Positions 37,613 through 46,128 of a stretch of DNA of 64,000 nucleotides are shown here, in pieces (position 1 is the first letter of the stretch; the number at the start of each line of letters is the position of its first letter). The stretch spans positions 62,001 to 126,000 of the forward strand of contig NZ_JAIQDE010000022.1 of the NCBI RefSeq assembly GCF_020037015.1. Direction: 5' to 3'. The position numbers and the translations under genes are program-made. The notes under the pieces were generated by a model, which worked only from the letters and a program-made list of their open reading frames with translations, had not been told where the DNA came from and did not search any database. This DNA comes from Corallococcus sp. AS-1-6 (lineage in GTDB: Bacteria > Myxococcota > Myxococcia > Myxococcales > Myxococcaceae).

Positions 37613-39004
37613 GTGGCGGTGCTGGTTTTTGGAAGGGGGACCTGGCTGGCCGCGCTCCTGACGGACGTGGTCGCCGCGCATGCGCGCTCCCCCGCGCCCG
37701 TCCCGGCCCCGCCGCTTCCGGAAGCCGCCTCCGGCCGGGCCCGGGGCCGCGCCTTCCTGCGCCGCACGCTGCGCGCCACGGGGCTCGTCTATGGCACGCC
37801 CGTGCCGCTGCCCTCGCCGGTGGACGGCGGTGAGCCCTTCGACGTCCCGCCCCGCGCCGTGGAGGACGAGCTGTTCCAGGCCGTGGTGCGCACGCTGGCG
37901 CGCATGGCGCTGGACCTGGCGCGGGTGATGGACGCGCCGGAGGGTCCCCGGGTGGAGCAGTTGCTGGTGCTCTTCGCGGTGCTGGCGGGCGAGCTGGACC
38001 TGGCCATGGCGCTGGACGCGAGGCTCGCGGCGGGGCTGCCGGTGCCCCGGCGGATGGTGGGCCGGGTGGAGGACGCGCTCGACAAGCGGGCGCCGTCGCT
38101 GGCCGGGGACCCGGTGTACGGGCTGGTGCTGCACAATGGCGCGCAGTACGCGGACGCGCAGTTGTTCTGCCGGCAGGCCATTGATGTGTTCGCGAGCGGG
38201 CGGCTGTCCCGCGCGGTGGCGGAGCGGCGGCGGGACTTCGCGGCGAGGCAGAAGGCGCTGCTCGTGGACGTGCTCACGGCGCTCGCGTGCGTGGACCGCG
38301 AGCCCAGCGCCCCCGCGCGCCGCGCCATCCTCCGGCAGGTGGAGGGGCTGCGGCTGCCGCACGCGCTGGAGGGCGAGGTGAAGGCCGCGGTGCGCCAGTC
38401 CTTCGAGCGCAAGCGAGACGTGCGGGACGTGGTGCGCCGCGTGCGCAGCGTGGACATGCGGCACCTGCTGTTGGAGCAGGCGCTGCTGGCGGCGCTGGTG
38501 GACGGCCGGCGCACGCGGCGGGAGCGGGCCTTCATCGACACGCTGGCGGGCGCGCTGCACGTGCCCCACGCGGAGCTGCGCCGGCTGGAGTTGGAGATGG
38601 CGGAGTTCTACGCGCGGCACCGCTCGCTGGTGGATGTCTTCACCGTGTCGGACGCGGCGGGCGCCATGGGCGAGGAGCTCATGGGCGGCATGCAGGAGAC
38701 GCTGGAGAAGAACTTCCACCGGCTCATGCAGGAGGCGCGCGAGACGGGCGACCTGGCCGTGCTGCTCACCAAGGCGGCGCGGCGACAGAAGCTCACCGCC
38801 GACGAGCGTCAGCGCATGCGCGCGCAGCTCATCGACGTGGCGAAGGCCATCCCCGCGCTGGCCATCTTCGCCGCGCCGGGCGGCATCCTGCTCCTGGCGG
38901 CGCTGGCGAAGGTGCTGCCCTTCAGCCTGCTGCCCAGCGCCTTCCAGGACGGCCCCGCGGCGGAGCCCGACGACGAGGACACCCTGGAGCGCGAGGCCGT
39001 CTGA
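37613..39004 (+). CDS. LETM1-related / TerB-like domain protein
   Basis: 463 residues from a GTG with GAGGGG about eight bases upstream; the ATG at 37526 would add an unlikely Arg/Ser-rich leader. The middle (about 190-320) is helical and TerB-like. The C-terminus (about 385-450; LTADERQRMRAQLIDVAKAIPALAIFAAPGG, described in part) resembles the LETM1 ribosome-binding-like domain with one hydrophobic segment. Role unknown in bacteria; probably membrane-associated. It ends with an acidic tail. Confidence 0.75.
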   Translation: MAVLVFGRGTWLAALLTDVVAAHARSPAPVPAPPLPEAASGRARGRAFLRRTLRATGLVYGTPVPLPSPVDGGEPFDVPPRAVEDELFQAVVRTLARMALDLARVMDAPEGPRVEQLLVLFAVLAGELDLAMALDARLAAGLPVPRRMVGRVEDALDKRAPSLAGDPVYGLVLHNGAQYADAQLFCRQAIDVFASGRLSRAVAERRRDFAARQKALLVDVLTALACVDREPSAPARRAILRQVEGLRLPHALEGEVKAAVRQSFERKRDVRDVVRRVRSVDMRHLLLEQALLAALVDGRRTRRERAFIDTLAGALHVPHAELRRLELEMAEFYARHRSLVDVFTVSDAAGAMGEELMGGMQETLEKNFHRLMQEARETGDLAVLLTKAARRQKLTADERQRMRAQLIDVAKAIPALAIFAAPGGILLLAALAKVLPFSLLPSAFQDGPAAEPDDEDTLEREAV

Positions 39005-39018
39005 GGCGTGGCCCGCGG

Positions 39019-40377
39019 CTACTCCGTCGCGAGGGTGACGCGCAGGTGCTGGGACAGGGGCGTGCCGTAGCGTGACGGGGGCACCCGGCGCACGGCCTTG
39101 TCGGTGTCCACGGTCCACTCGGGGGCGCCCTGGTGCGGGCCCACGGCGGGCTCCTCGTCCAGCTCCGTGCCCACGTCCCACAGGTACACCTTGGACGTGA
39201 TGTCTCCCGTCACGGGGGCGTTGGCCTTGTCGAAGAGCGGGACGCCCTGCTCGTCGGGGCCGAAGAACCAGTCGTTGGACTGGCCGAACATGGTCGCGAA
39301 GGACAACCGGTCGCCGGGGCGGGCGTTGACGGTGAACGCGTAGGCGTGGCCCGGCGGGAGGGGCCCGGGGGAGGCCGCGTCCACGGGCGTGTCGAAGGTG
39401 CCGGACCTGCTCACGCCCGTGGGCGGCGTGGACGCGAGGGCGCTGGCCAGCCGCGAGGCATCGCCGCCTTCCGCGAGCGCCTCCAGCCCCTGGCCCCGGT
39501 CCAGCGCGCCTTCCGTGAACAGCGGCGAGGCGGCGTTGTGCACGGCGAAGACGCCCGGTGACAGGGGCGTGGCCACGCCGTTCAGCGGCTGGAGCCAGGT
39601 GTCCAGGGCGGTGGCGTCGCCGCCCTCCGCGAGCGCCTCCAGGCCCTGGCCCCGGTCCGGCTGCCCTTCGGTGAAGAGGGGCTCATTGCCGGCGCCCACC
39701 ACCCAGACCCCGGGGGAGATGCGCACGGGCTTGAAGCCCTCGGAGGTGCTCAGGGTGGTGCGGTCGTCGGAGACGTTCTCGATGCGCACGGTGAAGCGGT
39801 GCGTGGCTTCGTCGTGGGCCACCTGCACGCGGATCATCGTCAGGACGCCCGGCATGGAGAACTGCTGGCCGTTGCTGAGCACGGTCCTGACGCCCACGCG
39901 CCGCACGGTGGGGTCGGGGTCCTGGAGGCCCGGGCCGTCCGGGGAGGTGGCCTGCTTCGGACCGGTGTGCGCGCCCACGCCGGGCTCCTCGTTCACCTCC
40001 GTGCCCGCGTCCCAGAGGACCACCTGGGCGGAGATGTTGCCGACCAGTGGCTTCCCGTCGGAGGCGTAGAGCGGGATGCCCGCGGGCTCGGTGCCGAAGA
40101 ACCAGTCGTTGGACGCGCCGAGCATGGCGGCGAAGGACAGGCGGTGGGTGCGGCCCGCGGTGAAGCTGAACTCGTAGGTATCGCCCGGGGCCAGCGGGCC
40201 CGGTGAGTTGCCGCTCACCTTCGTGTCGAAGCGGCCGGACTTGAGGTTCTGGAAGGGCGCCACGTTCTCGATGCGCACGCGGAAGCGCCGGGAGGACGGG
40301 TCGTCGCCGGAGCCGCAGGCGGACAGCGTGAGCAGACCGAGCGCGGCGGCGCTTCCACGGAAGGAGCGGATGGACAT
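39019..40377 (-). CDS. Lipoprotein with duplicated spondin-type domains
   Basis: 452 residues. Lipobox LSAC with Cys21. Two spondin_N-like domains flank an internal insert; each has the signature of SNDWFFGxxxxGxPLx and LWDxGTExxEEPxVG (about 85-130 and 365-425). The centre contains a near-exact 23-residue duplication (PLFTEGxxDRGQGLEALAEGGDA), 52 residues apart. Spondin domains bind ligands at the cell surface or matrix. ATG start with GGAG nine bases upstream. Confidence 0.83.
   Translation of the reverse strand: MSIRSFRGSAAALGLLTLSACGSGDDPSSRRFRVRIENVAPFQNLKSGRFDTKVSGNSPGPLAPGDTYEFSFTAGRTHRLSFAAMLGASNDWFFGTEPAGIPLYASDGKPLVGNISAQVVLWDAGTEVNEEPGVGAHTGPKQATSPDGPGLQDPDPTVRRVGVRTVLSNGQQFSMPGVLTMIRVQVAHDEATHRFTVRIENVSDDRTTLSTSEGFKPVRISPGVWVVGAGNEPLFTEGQPDRGQGLEALAEGGDATALDTWLQPLNGVATPLSPGVFAVHNAASPLFTEGALDRGQGLEALAEGGDASRLASALASTPPTGVSRSGTFDTPVDAASPGPLPPGHAYAFTVNARPGDRLSFATMFGQSNDWFFGPDEQGVPLFDKANAPVTGDITSKVYLWDVGTELDEEPAVGPHQGAPEWTVDTDKAVRRVPPSRYGTPLSQHLRVTLATE
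39460..39685. repeat. Internal tandem-like duplication in the spondin gene
   Basis: Two stretches of about 66-70 bp (near 39461-39530 and 39617-39684), about 156 bp apart, encode the repeated PLFTEG...EGGDA segment. High nucleotide identity suggests recent duplication or conversion. Confidence 0.7.
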
Positions 40378-40533
40378 GGCAGGAGTCTCCAACGGGCCTC
40401 GTGGAAATGCGAAGCCCGGTGGTGTGACCCCGTACGCGGTCAGCGCCCCGACGCCGCCGGAACGTGACGCGTGTCAGACTCGTGAGTAGGCTTCACGCCT
40501 CATGACAGCAGTGAGGGGGATGTCACGAAGCTC

Positions 40534-41985
40534 TTGATCGATACGAACGTCTTGATTCCATTGGAGCCCACCTCTCCCGAACAGGTTGAGGCAATGATGG
40601 AACCCGCGACCCGGCTGGTGAGAGCCATTGAAGAGGCTGGCTATCAGCTCTTCATCCATCCAGCCATCAAGGTGGATGTCGAGCGGGACCGCGATGAAGC
40701 ACGCCGCCGCCTTCGCGAATTGCTGCTCGGCAAGTACCTCCCACTCCCCGCGCCGCCTCCCGTTCCCGCGAGCTGGGACGAGGTCCTGGGGAGCCCCGAG
40801 CTCCACTCGAATGATTGGGTAGATCACCAGTTGCTGGCCGCCGTGCGGTCCAACGCCGTGGGCGTCCTGGTGACGGAGGATCTGCGCATTCACCGGAAGG
40901 CGAAGCGCGTCGGATTGAAGGAACGCGTTGTCACGGTCAGCGAAGCCCTCGCCATGGTGCAGGGCTTGCGAGCCAGATTCGCTCGGCCTCCGCCCGCGGT
41001 GGAGTTCACGTTCGCGCATGATGTTGACGTGGAGGACCCATTCTTCGACAGCCTCCGAGGGGACTACCCGCCGTTCGACGGTTGGTTCCGCAGATGCCAG
41101 ATGGAGCACCGCCGATGCTGGGTGGTGCGGGGCCAGGGGCGTCATCTGGCCGCGCTGTGCCTCATCAAGGATGAGGAGGGTGTGCTGGACCTCAAGGGCC
41201 GCACGCTGAAGCTCTGCACGTTCAAGGTCGCGCCCGCGCATCAGGGACGCCGCTTGGGGGAACTTCTGCTCAAGAGCGTCTTCGAGCACGTCTCGAAGAA
41301 CGGGCACGACTTCGTCTACGTGACAGCCTACGAGCGCCAGGGCGCGCTCATTGCTGTGTTCGAGGACTTCGGCTTCCAGGTGGAGGGGCGTACGGAATCA
41401 GGCGAGCTCGTCCTCGTGAAACGAATGCGTGCAGGGGATGCGCCCGAAGTGCTTTCACCGCTCGACTTCCATGTGCGCCACGGGCCGCCCGCGATGAAGT
41501 TCGACGTGCCATCCTTCATTGTCCCCATCGAGCCCCGGTTCCATCACCTGCTCTTTCCAGACGCGGATTCGCAGTTGTCGCTGGAGCCCGGCATCCATCC
41601 CTTCGGGAATGGCTTGCGGAAGGCGTACCTGTGCCGGGCGTTGATCCGGCAGATAGAACCCGGTGCGTCCCTGCTGTTCTACCTGAGCCACTCCCAGAAG
41701 GCCGTGACGGTCGTGGGCATCGCGGAGCAGACGCTGGTATCCGCGAATGCCGAGGAGATCGCCGCCACGGTGGGAAAACGCACGGTGTTCTCACTTCGCG
41801 ACATGCAGACGCTGTGCTCGAATGGCGAAGTGCTCGCCATCCTGTTCCGACAAGCGGCCATCCTGAAGGAGCCCATTCCTCTCGGAGACCTCTGTCGTCA
41901 TGGAGTGCTCAACGGCCCTCCGCAGTCCATCACCACGGTCCAGCAGGGAGGTCGTGAGTGGCTTCGCCAACGCCTCGGTCTGTAG
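40534..41985 (+). CDS. PIN - GNAT acetyltransferase - PUA-like fusion protein
   Basis: 483 residues with three parts. Residues 1-140: PIN-type RNase domain (LIDTNVLI, Asp3; Asp97; Glu115-Asp116), with its acidic site apparently intact. Residues about 155-300: GNAT acetyltransferase with acetyl-CoA motif VAPAHQGRRLGE. Residues about 330-483: a beta-rich EVE/ASCH-like (PUA-superfamily) domain. The start is probably a TTG, the only usable start codon after the upstream in-frame stop at 40483. The end overlaps the next gene by 28 bp. Resembles toxin-antitoxin or RNA-modification genes in architecture; function unknown. Confidence 0.78.
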   Translation: MIDTNVLIPLEPTSPEQVEAMMEPATRLVRAIEEAGYQLFIHPAIKVDVERDRDEARRRLRELLLGKYLPLPAPPPVPASWDEVLGSPELHSNDWVDHQLLAAVRSNAVGVLVTEDLRIHRKAKRVGLKERVVTVSEALAMVQGLRARFARPPPAVEFTFAHDVDVEDPFFDSLRGDYPPFDGWFRRCQMEHRRCWVVRGQGRHLAALCLIKDEEGVLDLKGRTLKLCTFKVAPAHQGRRLGELLLKSVFEHVSKNGHDFVYVTAYERQGALIAVFEDFGFQVEGRTESGELVLVKRMRAGDAPEVLSPLDFHVRHGPPAMKFDVPSFIVPIEPRFHHLLFPDADSQLSLEPGIHPFGNGLRKAYLCRALIRQIEPGASLLFYLSHSQKAVTVVGIAEQTLVSANAEEIAATVGKRTVFSLRDMQTLCSNGEVLAILFRQAAILKEPIPLGDLCRHGVLNGPPQSITTVQQGGREWLRQRLGL

Positions 41986-42395
41986 TCCTGCTGCCCATCC
42001 AGCCCCGGTATGCGACGCCCATCCTGGAAGGCCTCAAGCGGGTCGAGTTCCGCAAACGCGCCTTCCGCCGGGAGGTCTCACACGTCGTCGTCTACTCCTC
42101 CAGCCCGGTGAAGCAGGTCGTCGGCTTCTTCGACATCCTGGGGATCGACGAGGCCCCTCCCGAGCAGCTCTGGCGCCGCTACTCGAGGGTGGGGGGCATC
42201 CTGAAGGAGGATTACGACCGCTACTTCTCGCGATGCGAGGGCGGCGTCGCCATCCAGGTGGGAAGGGTCCACGTCTTCGCGAAGCCCTTCCCCCTGGGGG
42301 ATATCTCGCCGGAGCTGCGTGCACCCCAGAGCTACGCCTACCTGAGCTCTCACGCCTTCACGAAGATTCGTGGCCGGCGGACGCTCGCCACCTGA
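41958..42395 (+). CDS. ASCH/PUA-like domain protein
   Basis: 145 residues. The N-terminal half follows the ASCH pattern (PIQPRYATPILEGLKRVEFRKR) with a conserved basic surface likely to bind RNA or modified nucleotides. It overlaps the PIN-GNAT gene by 28 bp in another frame, so the two are almost certainly co-translated. Convergent with the aldo/keto reductase gene, seven bp apart. Confidence 0.78.
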   Translation: MASPTPRSVVLLPIQPRYATPILEGLKRVEFRKRAFRREVSHVVVYSSSPVKQVVGFFDILGIDEAPPEQLWRRYSRVGGILKEDYDRYFSRCEGGVAIQVGRVHVFAKPFPLGDISPELRAPQSYAYLSSHAFTKIRGRRTLAT

Positions 42396-42402
42396 AGTGC
42401 GG

Positions 42403-43281
42403 TCAGCGCCCCGACGCCTGCGCGTCCACGGCGGCCAGCTCCTCCTTGCTGAGCTTCACCTCCGCGCCCGCGAGGTTCTCCTCCAGGTGCTTCACGGAGG
42501 ACGTTCCCGGGATGGGCAGCATCACCGGCGAGCGCGCCAGCAGCCAGGAGAGGGCGATCTGCGCGGGCGTCGCGTCGTGCTTCTTCGCCACGGAGTCGAG
42601 CGTGCTCCCCGGCTTCGCCAGACCGCCCGTCGCCAGCGGGAACCACGGGATGAAGCCCAGGTTCTCCTTCTCGCAGTAGTCCAGCACCTTCTCGTGCACG
42701 CGGTCGGTCAGGTTGTACCGGTTCTGCACCGACACGATGTCCACCACCTTGCGCGCCCGCTGAATCTCCTCCACCGACACCTCCGACAGGCCGATGTGGC
42801 GGATCTTCCCTTCCTTCTGCAGCGCCTTCAGCTCGCCCAGCGACTCCTCCACCGGGACCTTCGGGTCGATGCGGTGCAACTGGTACAGGTCGATGCGCTC
42901 CAGCTTCAGCCGGCGCAGCGACATCTCCAGCTCCTGGCGCAGGTACTTCGGCGCGCCCACCGGATGCCACTCGTTGGGGCCCGTGCGCACCAGGCCCGCC
43001 TTCGTCGCCACCACCACGCCCTTGGCGTAGGGGTGCAGGGCCTCCGCGATGATCTCCTCGCTGACGTAGGGGCCGTACGAGTCCGCCGTGTCGATGAAGT
43101 CCACGCCCAGCTCCAGCGCGCGGCGCAACACGCGCACCGCCTCCGCCCGGTCCTTGGGCGGGCCCCAGATGCCAGGGCCCGTCAACTGCATCGCGCCGTA
43201 GCCCAGCCGGTGGACCGGCAGGTCCCCGCCCAGCTTGAAGGTGCCGCTCTTCTCCGCGGGTCGCGTCGAGGTTCCGCTCAT
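42403..43281 (-). CDS. Aldo/keto reductase
   Basis: 292 residues. NADPH-dependent TIM-barrel oxidoreductase with catalytic tetrad residues visible in IDTADSYG (Asp, Tyr), VVATKAG (Lys) and LYQLHRID (His). A C-terminal [13 protein letters not shown] is the cofactor motif. The ATG at 43281 has GGAGGAAG upstream. It follows the SDR gene by 57 bp on the same strand. Substrate unknown. Confidence 0.93.
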   Translation of the reverse strand: MSGTSTRPAEKSGTFKLGGDLPVHRLGYGAMQLTGPGIWGPPKDRAEAVRVLRRALELGVDFIDTADSYGPYVSEEIIAEALHPYAKGVVVATKAGLVRTGPNEWHPVGAPKYLRQELEMSLRRLKLERIDLYQLHRIDPKVPVEESLGELKALQKEGKIRHIGLSEVSVEEIQRARKVVDIVSVQNRYNLTDRVHEKVLDYCEKENLGFIPWFPLATGGLAKPGSTLDSVAKKHDATPAQIALSWLLARSPVMLPIPGTSSVKHLEENLAGAEVKLSKEELAAVDAQASGR

Positions 43282-43338
43282 GGGTGCTTCCTCCGTGCAG
43301 ATGAACGCCCAAATGGATGCAGGTGCAGCCAATGTGTT

Positions 43339-44118
43339 TCAGGCCGTCCGGTACCGCCCGGCCAGCGCGTGGGTCGCCCCCCGCAGCAGCGCGGCCTCCG
43401 CCTTCTCCAGGGCCGTGAGGGCCTCCGCGGCCTCCAACCCCGGGACGCAGACCGTCTCACCGCGCTCCAGCGCGACGAGCGACGCCGTGACGACGTCCTC
43501 CGGCGACATGGTGCCGGGGTAGCCGCCGTTGAACTCCGTGAAGGTCATGCCCGGACAGACGACCTGCGCCACCACGGGCGTGCCGCGCAGCTCGCCCGCG
43601 AGCGTGCGGGTGAAGTGGACGAGGAACGCCTTCGCGCCCGCGTAGGTGGCCCGGTGGGGCAGGGGGCCCGGCGGCATCGCGCCGGAGAAGGCGAGCAGGG
43701 AGGCGACGTTGATGACCGCGCCCCGGCCCCGCGCCAGCATGCCGGGCAGCGCCGCGCGCGTGGCCAGCATCGGCGCCATCATGTGCAGGTTCGCCAGCCC
43801 CTCCAGCGCCGCGGGCTCCACCTGCGCGAAGGGGCCGTAGCCGCCCACGCCCGCGTTGTTGATGAGCAGCGTGAGGTCCTCGCCCGCCGCGCGGGCCGCC
43901 ACCCGCTGGAGGTCCGCGTGCACCGAGAGGTCCGCCCGCAGCACCTCCGCCCGGATGCCATGCGCCGCCGTCAGCTCCGCCGCCAGCGCCTTCAGCCGCT
44001 CCTCCCGCCGGGCGACGAGGACCAGGTCATACCCGAGCGCCGCCAGCCTCCGCGCGTACACCGCGCCGATTCCCGCGGACGTGCCCGTCACCAACGCTGT
44101 CCCTCGACTGCCTGCCAT
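43339..44118 (-). CDS. Short-chain dehydrogenase/reductase
   Basis: 259 residues. Rossmann motif TGTSAGIG (near residue 11), NNAG, and catalytic Tyr-x3-Lys in YAGAK are present. The ATG at 44118 follows GGGAG. Upstream of the aldo/keto reductase on the same strand, likely one operon. Substrate unknown. Confidence 0.93.
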   Translation of the reverse strand: MAGSRGTALVTGTSAGIGAVYARRLAALGYDLVLVARREERLKALAAELTAAHGIRAEVLRADLSVHADLQRVAARAAGEDLTLLINNAGVGGYGPFAQVEPAALEGLANLHMMAPMLATRAALPGMLARGRGAVINVASLLAFSGAMPPGPLPHRATYAGAKAFLVHFTRTLAGELRGTPVVAQVVCPGMTFTEFNGGYPGTMSPEDVVTASLVALERGETVCVPGLEAAEALTALEKAEAALLRGATHALAGRYRTA

Positions 44119-44313
44119 GCCTGCTCCCGGAAGAGGTGGAAGGGGTGCGCGCCCGTCTCCCATGCAGTGAATGCTGGAGATGGGGACCGCCGCCGCGAAG
44201 CGCACGCCGCGGGCGCCGCACCCTCGGCCGCTGGGTAACGAGGGGCGGGCGGCCGTGCAAGCGCGATGCGCCTCCACCGGGAATCAAGGCCCCGGGGCCA
44301 GCCCTACGCGCGC

Positions 44314-46128
44314 TCAGCCCAGCGCCTTGACCGTCGGCTCCGGCGTGTCGCGGAACTGCTGGTGATACAGCTCCGCGTAGAGCCCGCCCTTCGCGAGCAG
44401 CTCCTCGTGGGTGCCCTGCTCCACCACGGTGCCGCGCTCCAGCACCAGGATGAGGTTCGCGTGGCGGATGGTGTTGAGCCGGTGCGCGATGACGATGCTC
44501 GTGCGGCCGGACAGCAACTGCCCCAGCGCCAGTTGGATGAGCGCCTCCGTGCGCGTGTCGATGTTCGCCGTCGCCTCGTCCAGGATGAGCACCCGCGGAT
44601 TGGCGATGACCGCGCGAGCGAACGCGAGCAACTGCCGCTGCCCCTGGCTGAGCGTCGCGCCGCCCTCGCCCAGCACGGTGTCGTAGCCCTGCGGCAGCCG
44701 GGTGATGAAGTCGTGCGCGTGCACCGCCTTCGCCGCCGCCTCCACGTCCTCGCGGGTGGCGTCCGGCTTCCCGTAGGCGATGTTGTCCGCCACCTTCCCG
44801 CTGAAGAGGAAGGGCTCCTGCAGCACCATGGCCATCCCCCGGCGCAGGCTGGTGCGCGTCACCTGGCGCACGTCATGCCCGTCCACGCGCACCGTGCCCC
44901 CCGTGACGTCGTAGAAGCGCGGCACCAGGCTGGCCACCGTCGTCTTGCCCGCGCCCGTGCGCCCCACCAGCGCCAGCGTCTGGCCGGGCTCCAGGCGGAA
45001 GGACACGTCGCGCAGCACCGGCCGGGCCGCGTCGTACCCGAAGGACACGCCCTCGAAGACGACCTGCCCCTGCAGCGGCCCCAGCTCCACCACCCCGGGC
45101 GCGTCCGGCGGCTCCGGCGTCTCGTCGAGGATGGCGAAGATGCGCTCCGCTCCCGCCAGCGCGGACTGCATCAGCGCGGCCACCGTCGCGGCCAACTGCA
45201 CCGGCCGGAAGAACTGCTGCACGTAGATGAGGAACGCCGCCACGCCGCCCACCGTGAGCTGCCCGCTCAGCGTCAGCACGCCGCCGTAGCCAATCACCAG
45301 CGCCATGGACAGCGTGGAGAGCAGGTCGATGGCCGGCGAGAACGCGGACGTGATGCCCACCGCCGCCACGTTCGCGTCCCGGTTGGCCGCGTTGCGGTCG
45401 CGGAAGCGCTCGATGTTCTTCTCCGTGCGGTTGAAGGCCTGCGCCTGCCGCACGCCCCCAATCTCCTCCTGGAGGTTCGCCGTCACGTCGCCCACCGTCT
45501 GCCGCGTCTTGCGGTAGGCGTTGCGCGCCCGCGACGCGAAGAACCACGTGGTGAGCACGATGGCGGGGATGAGGGAGAAGCACGCCAGCGCCAGGCGCAC
45601 GTTCATCGCGAACATCGCGATGATGACCCCCACCAGCCCCAGCACGGAGCCCAGCAACTGCGTCAGCCCCTGCGTGAAGAGCTGGTTGAGCGTGTCCACG
45701 TCGCTCAGCAGGCGGCTCATCAGGTCGCCCAGGGGGCGGCGGTCGAACCACGACAGCGGCAGCCGCTGGAGCCGCTCGAAGAGGCGCTGGCGCAGGTCCG
45801 CCAGCACGCGCTGCCCGGTGTGGCCCACCCGCCGCGTCTGCGCCTGCTGCGACAGCGCGCCCACCCCGTAGATGACGAACAGCACCGCCAGCGTCCGCGT
45901 CAGCCCCCAGCCGTCCCCCGCGCCGATGTCCCGGTCGATGGCCCGGCTCACCAGGTACGGCCCCAGGGCCTGGCACGCCGCGCCCACCAGGATGAAGACC
46001 AGCGCGGAGCCGAGCGCGCGCGTGTGCGGACGCAGCTCGCCCAGCAGCCTGCGCAGCACCTTGCCGCGCTGGTTCGCGCGGTCCGCCTCCAGCTCCACCA
46101 TGGACTCAAGGCTTCCCGGCCGCCTCAT
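44314..46128 (-). CDS. ABC exporter half-transporter (membrane + ATPase)
   Basis: 604 residues: six transmembrane helices (about 40-330) then an ATPase domain with Walker A GRTGAGKT, signature LSQGQ and Walker B VLILDEAT. The ATG overlaps the stop of the upstream half-transporter (ATGA, 46125-46128). The pair likely forms a heterodimeric exporter of the lipid/multidrug type in the cytoplasmic membrane. Confidence 0.94.
   Translation of the reverse strand: MRRPGSLESMVELEADRANQRGKVLRRLLGELRPHTRALGSALVFILVGAACQALGPYLVSRAIDRDIGAGDGWGLTRTLAVLFVIYGVGALSQQAQTRRVGHTGQRVLADLRQRLFERLQRLPLSWFDRRPLGDLMSRLLSDVDTLNQLFTQGLTQLLGSVLGLVGVIIAMFAMNVRLALACFSLIPAIVLTTWFFASRARNAYRKTRQTVGDVTANLQEEIGGVRQAQAFNRTEKNIERFRDRNAANRDANVAAVGITSAFSPAIDLLSTLSMALVIGYGGVLTLSGQLTVGGVAAFLIYVQQFFRPVQLAATVAALMQSALAGAERIFAILDETPEPPDAPGVVELGPLQGQVVFEGVSFGYDAARPVLRDVSFRLEPGQTLALVGRTGAGKTTVASLVPRFYDVTGGTVRVDGHDVRQVTRTSLRRGMAMVLQEPFLFSGKVADNIAYGKPDATREDVEAAAKAVHAHDFITRLPQGYDTVLGEGGATLSQGQRQLLAFARAVIANPRVLILDEATANIDTRTEALIQLALGQLLSGRTSIVIAHRLNTIRHANLILVLERGTVVEQGTHEELLAKGGLYAELYHQQFRDTPEPTVKALG

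Noticed and set aside
44290-44301. GGCCCCGGGGCC palindrome between the SDR gene and ABC exporter stop
   Set aside because: Short GC palindrome without loop or T tract; expected by chance at this base composition.
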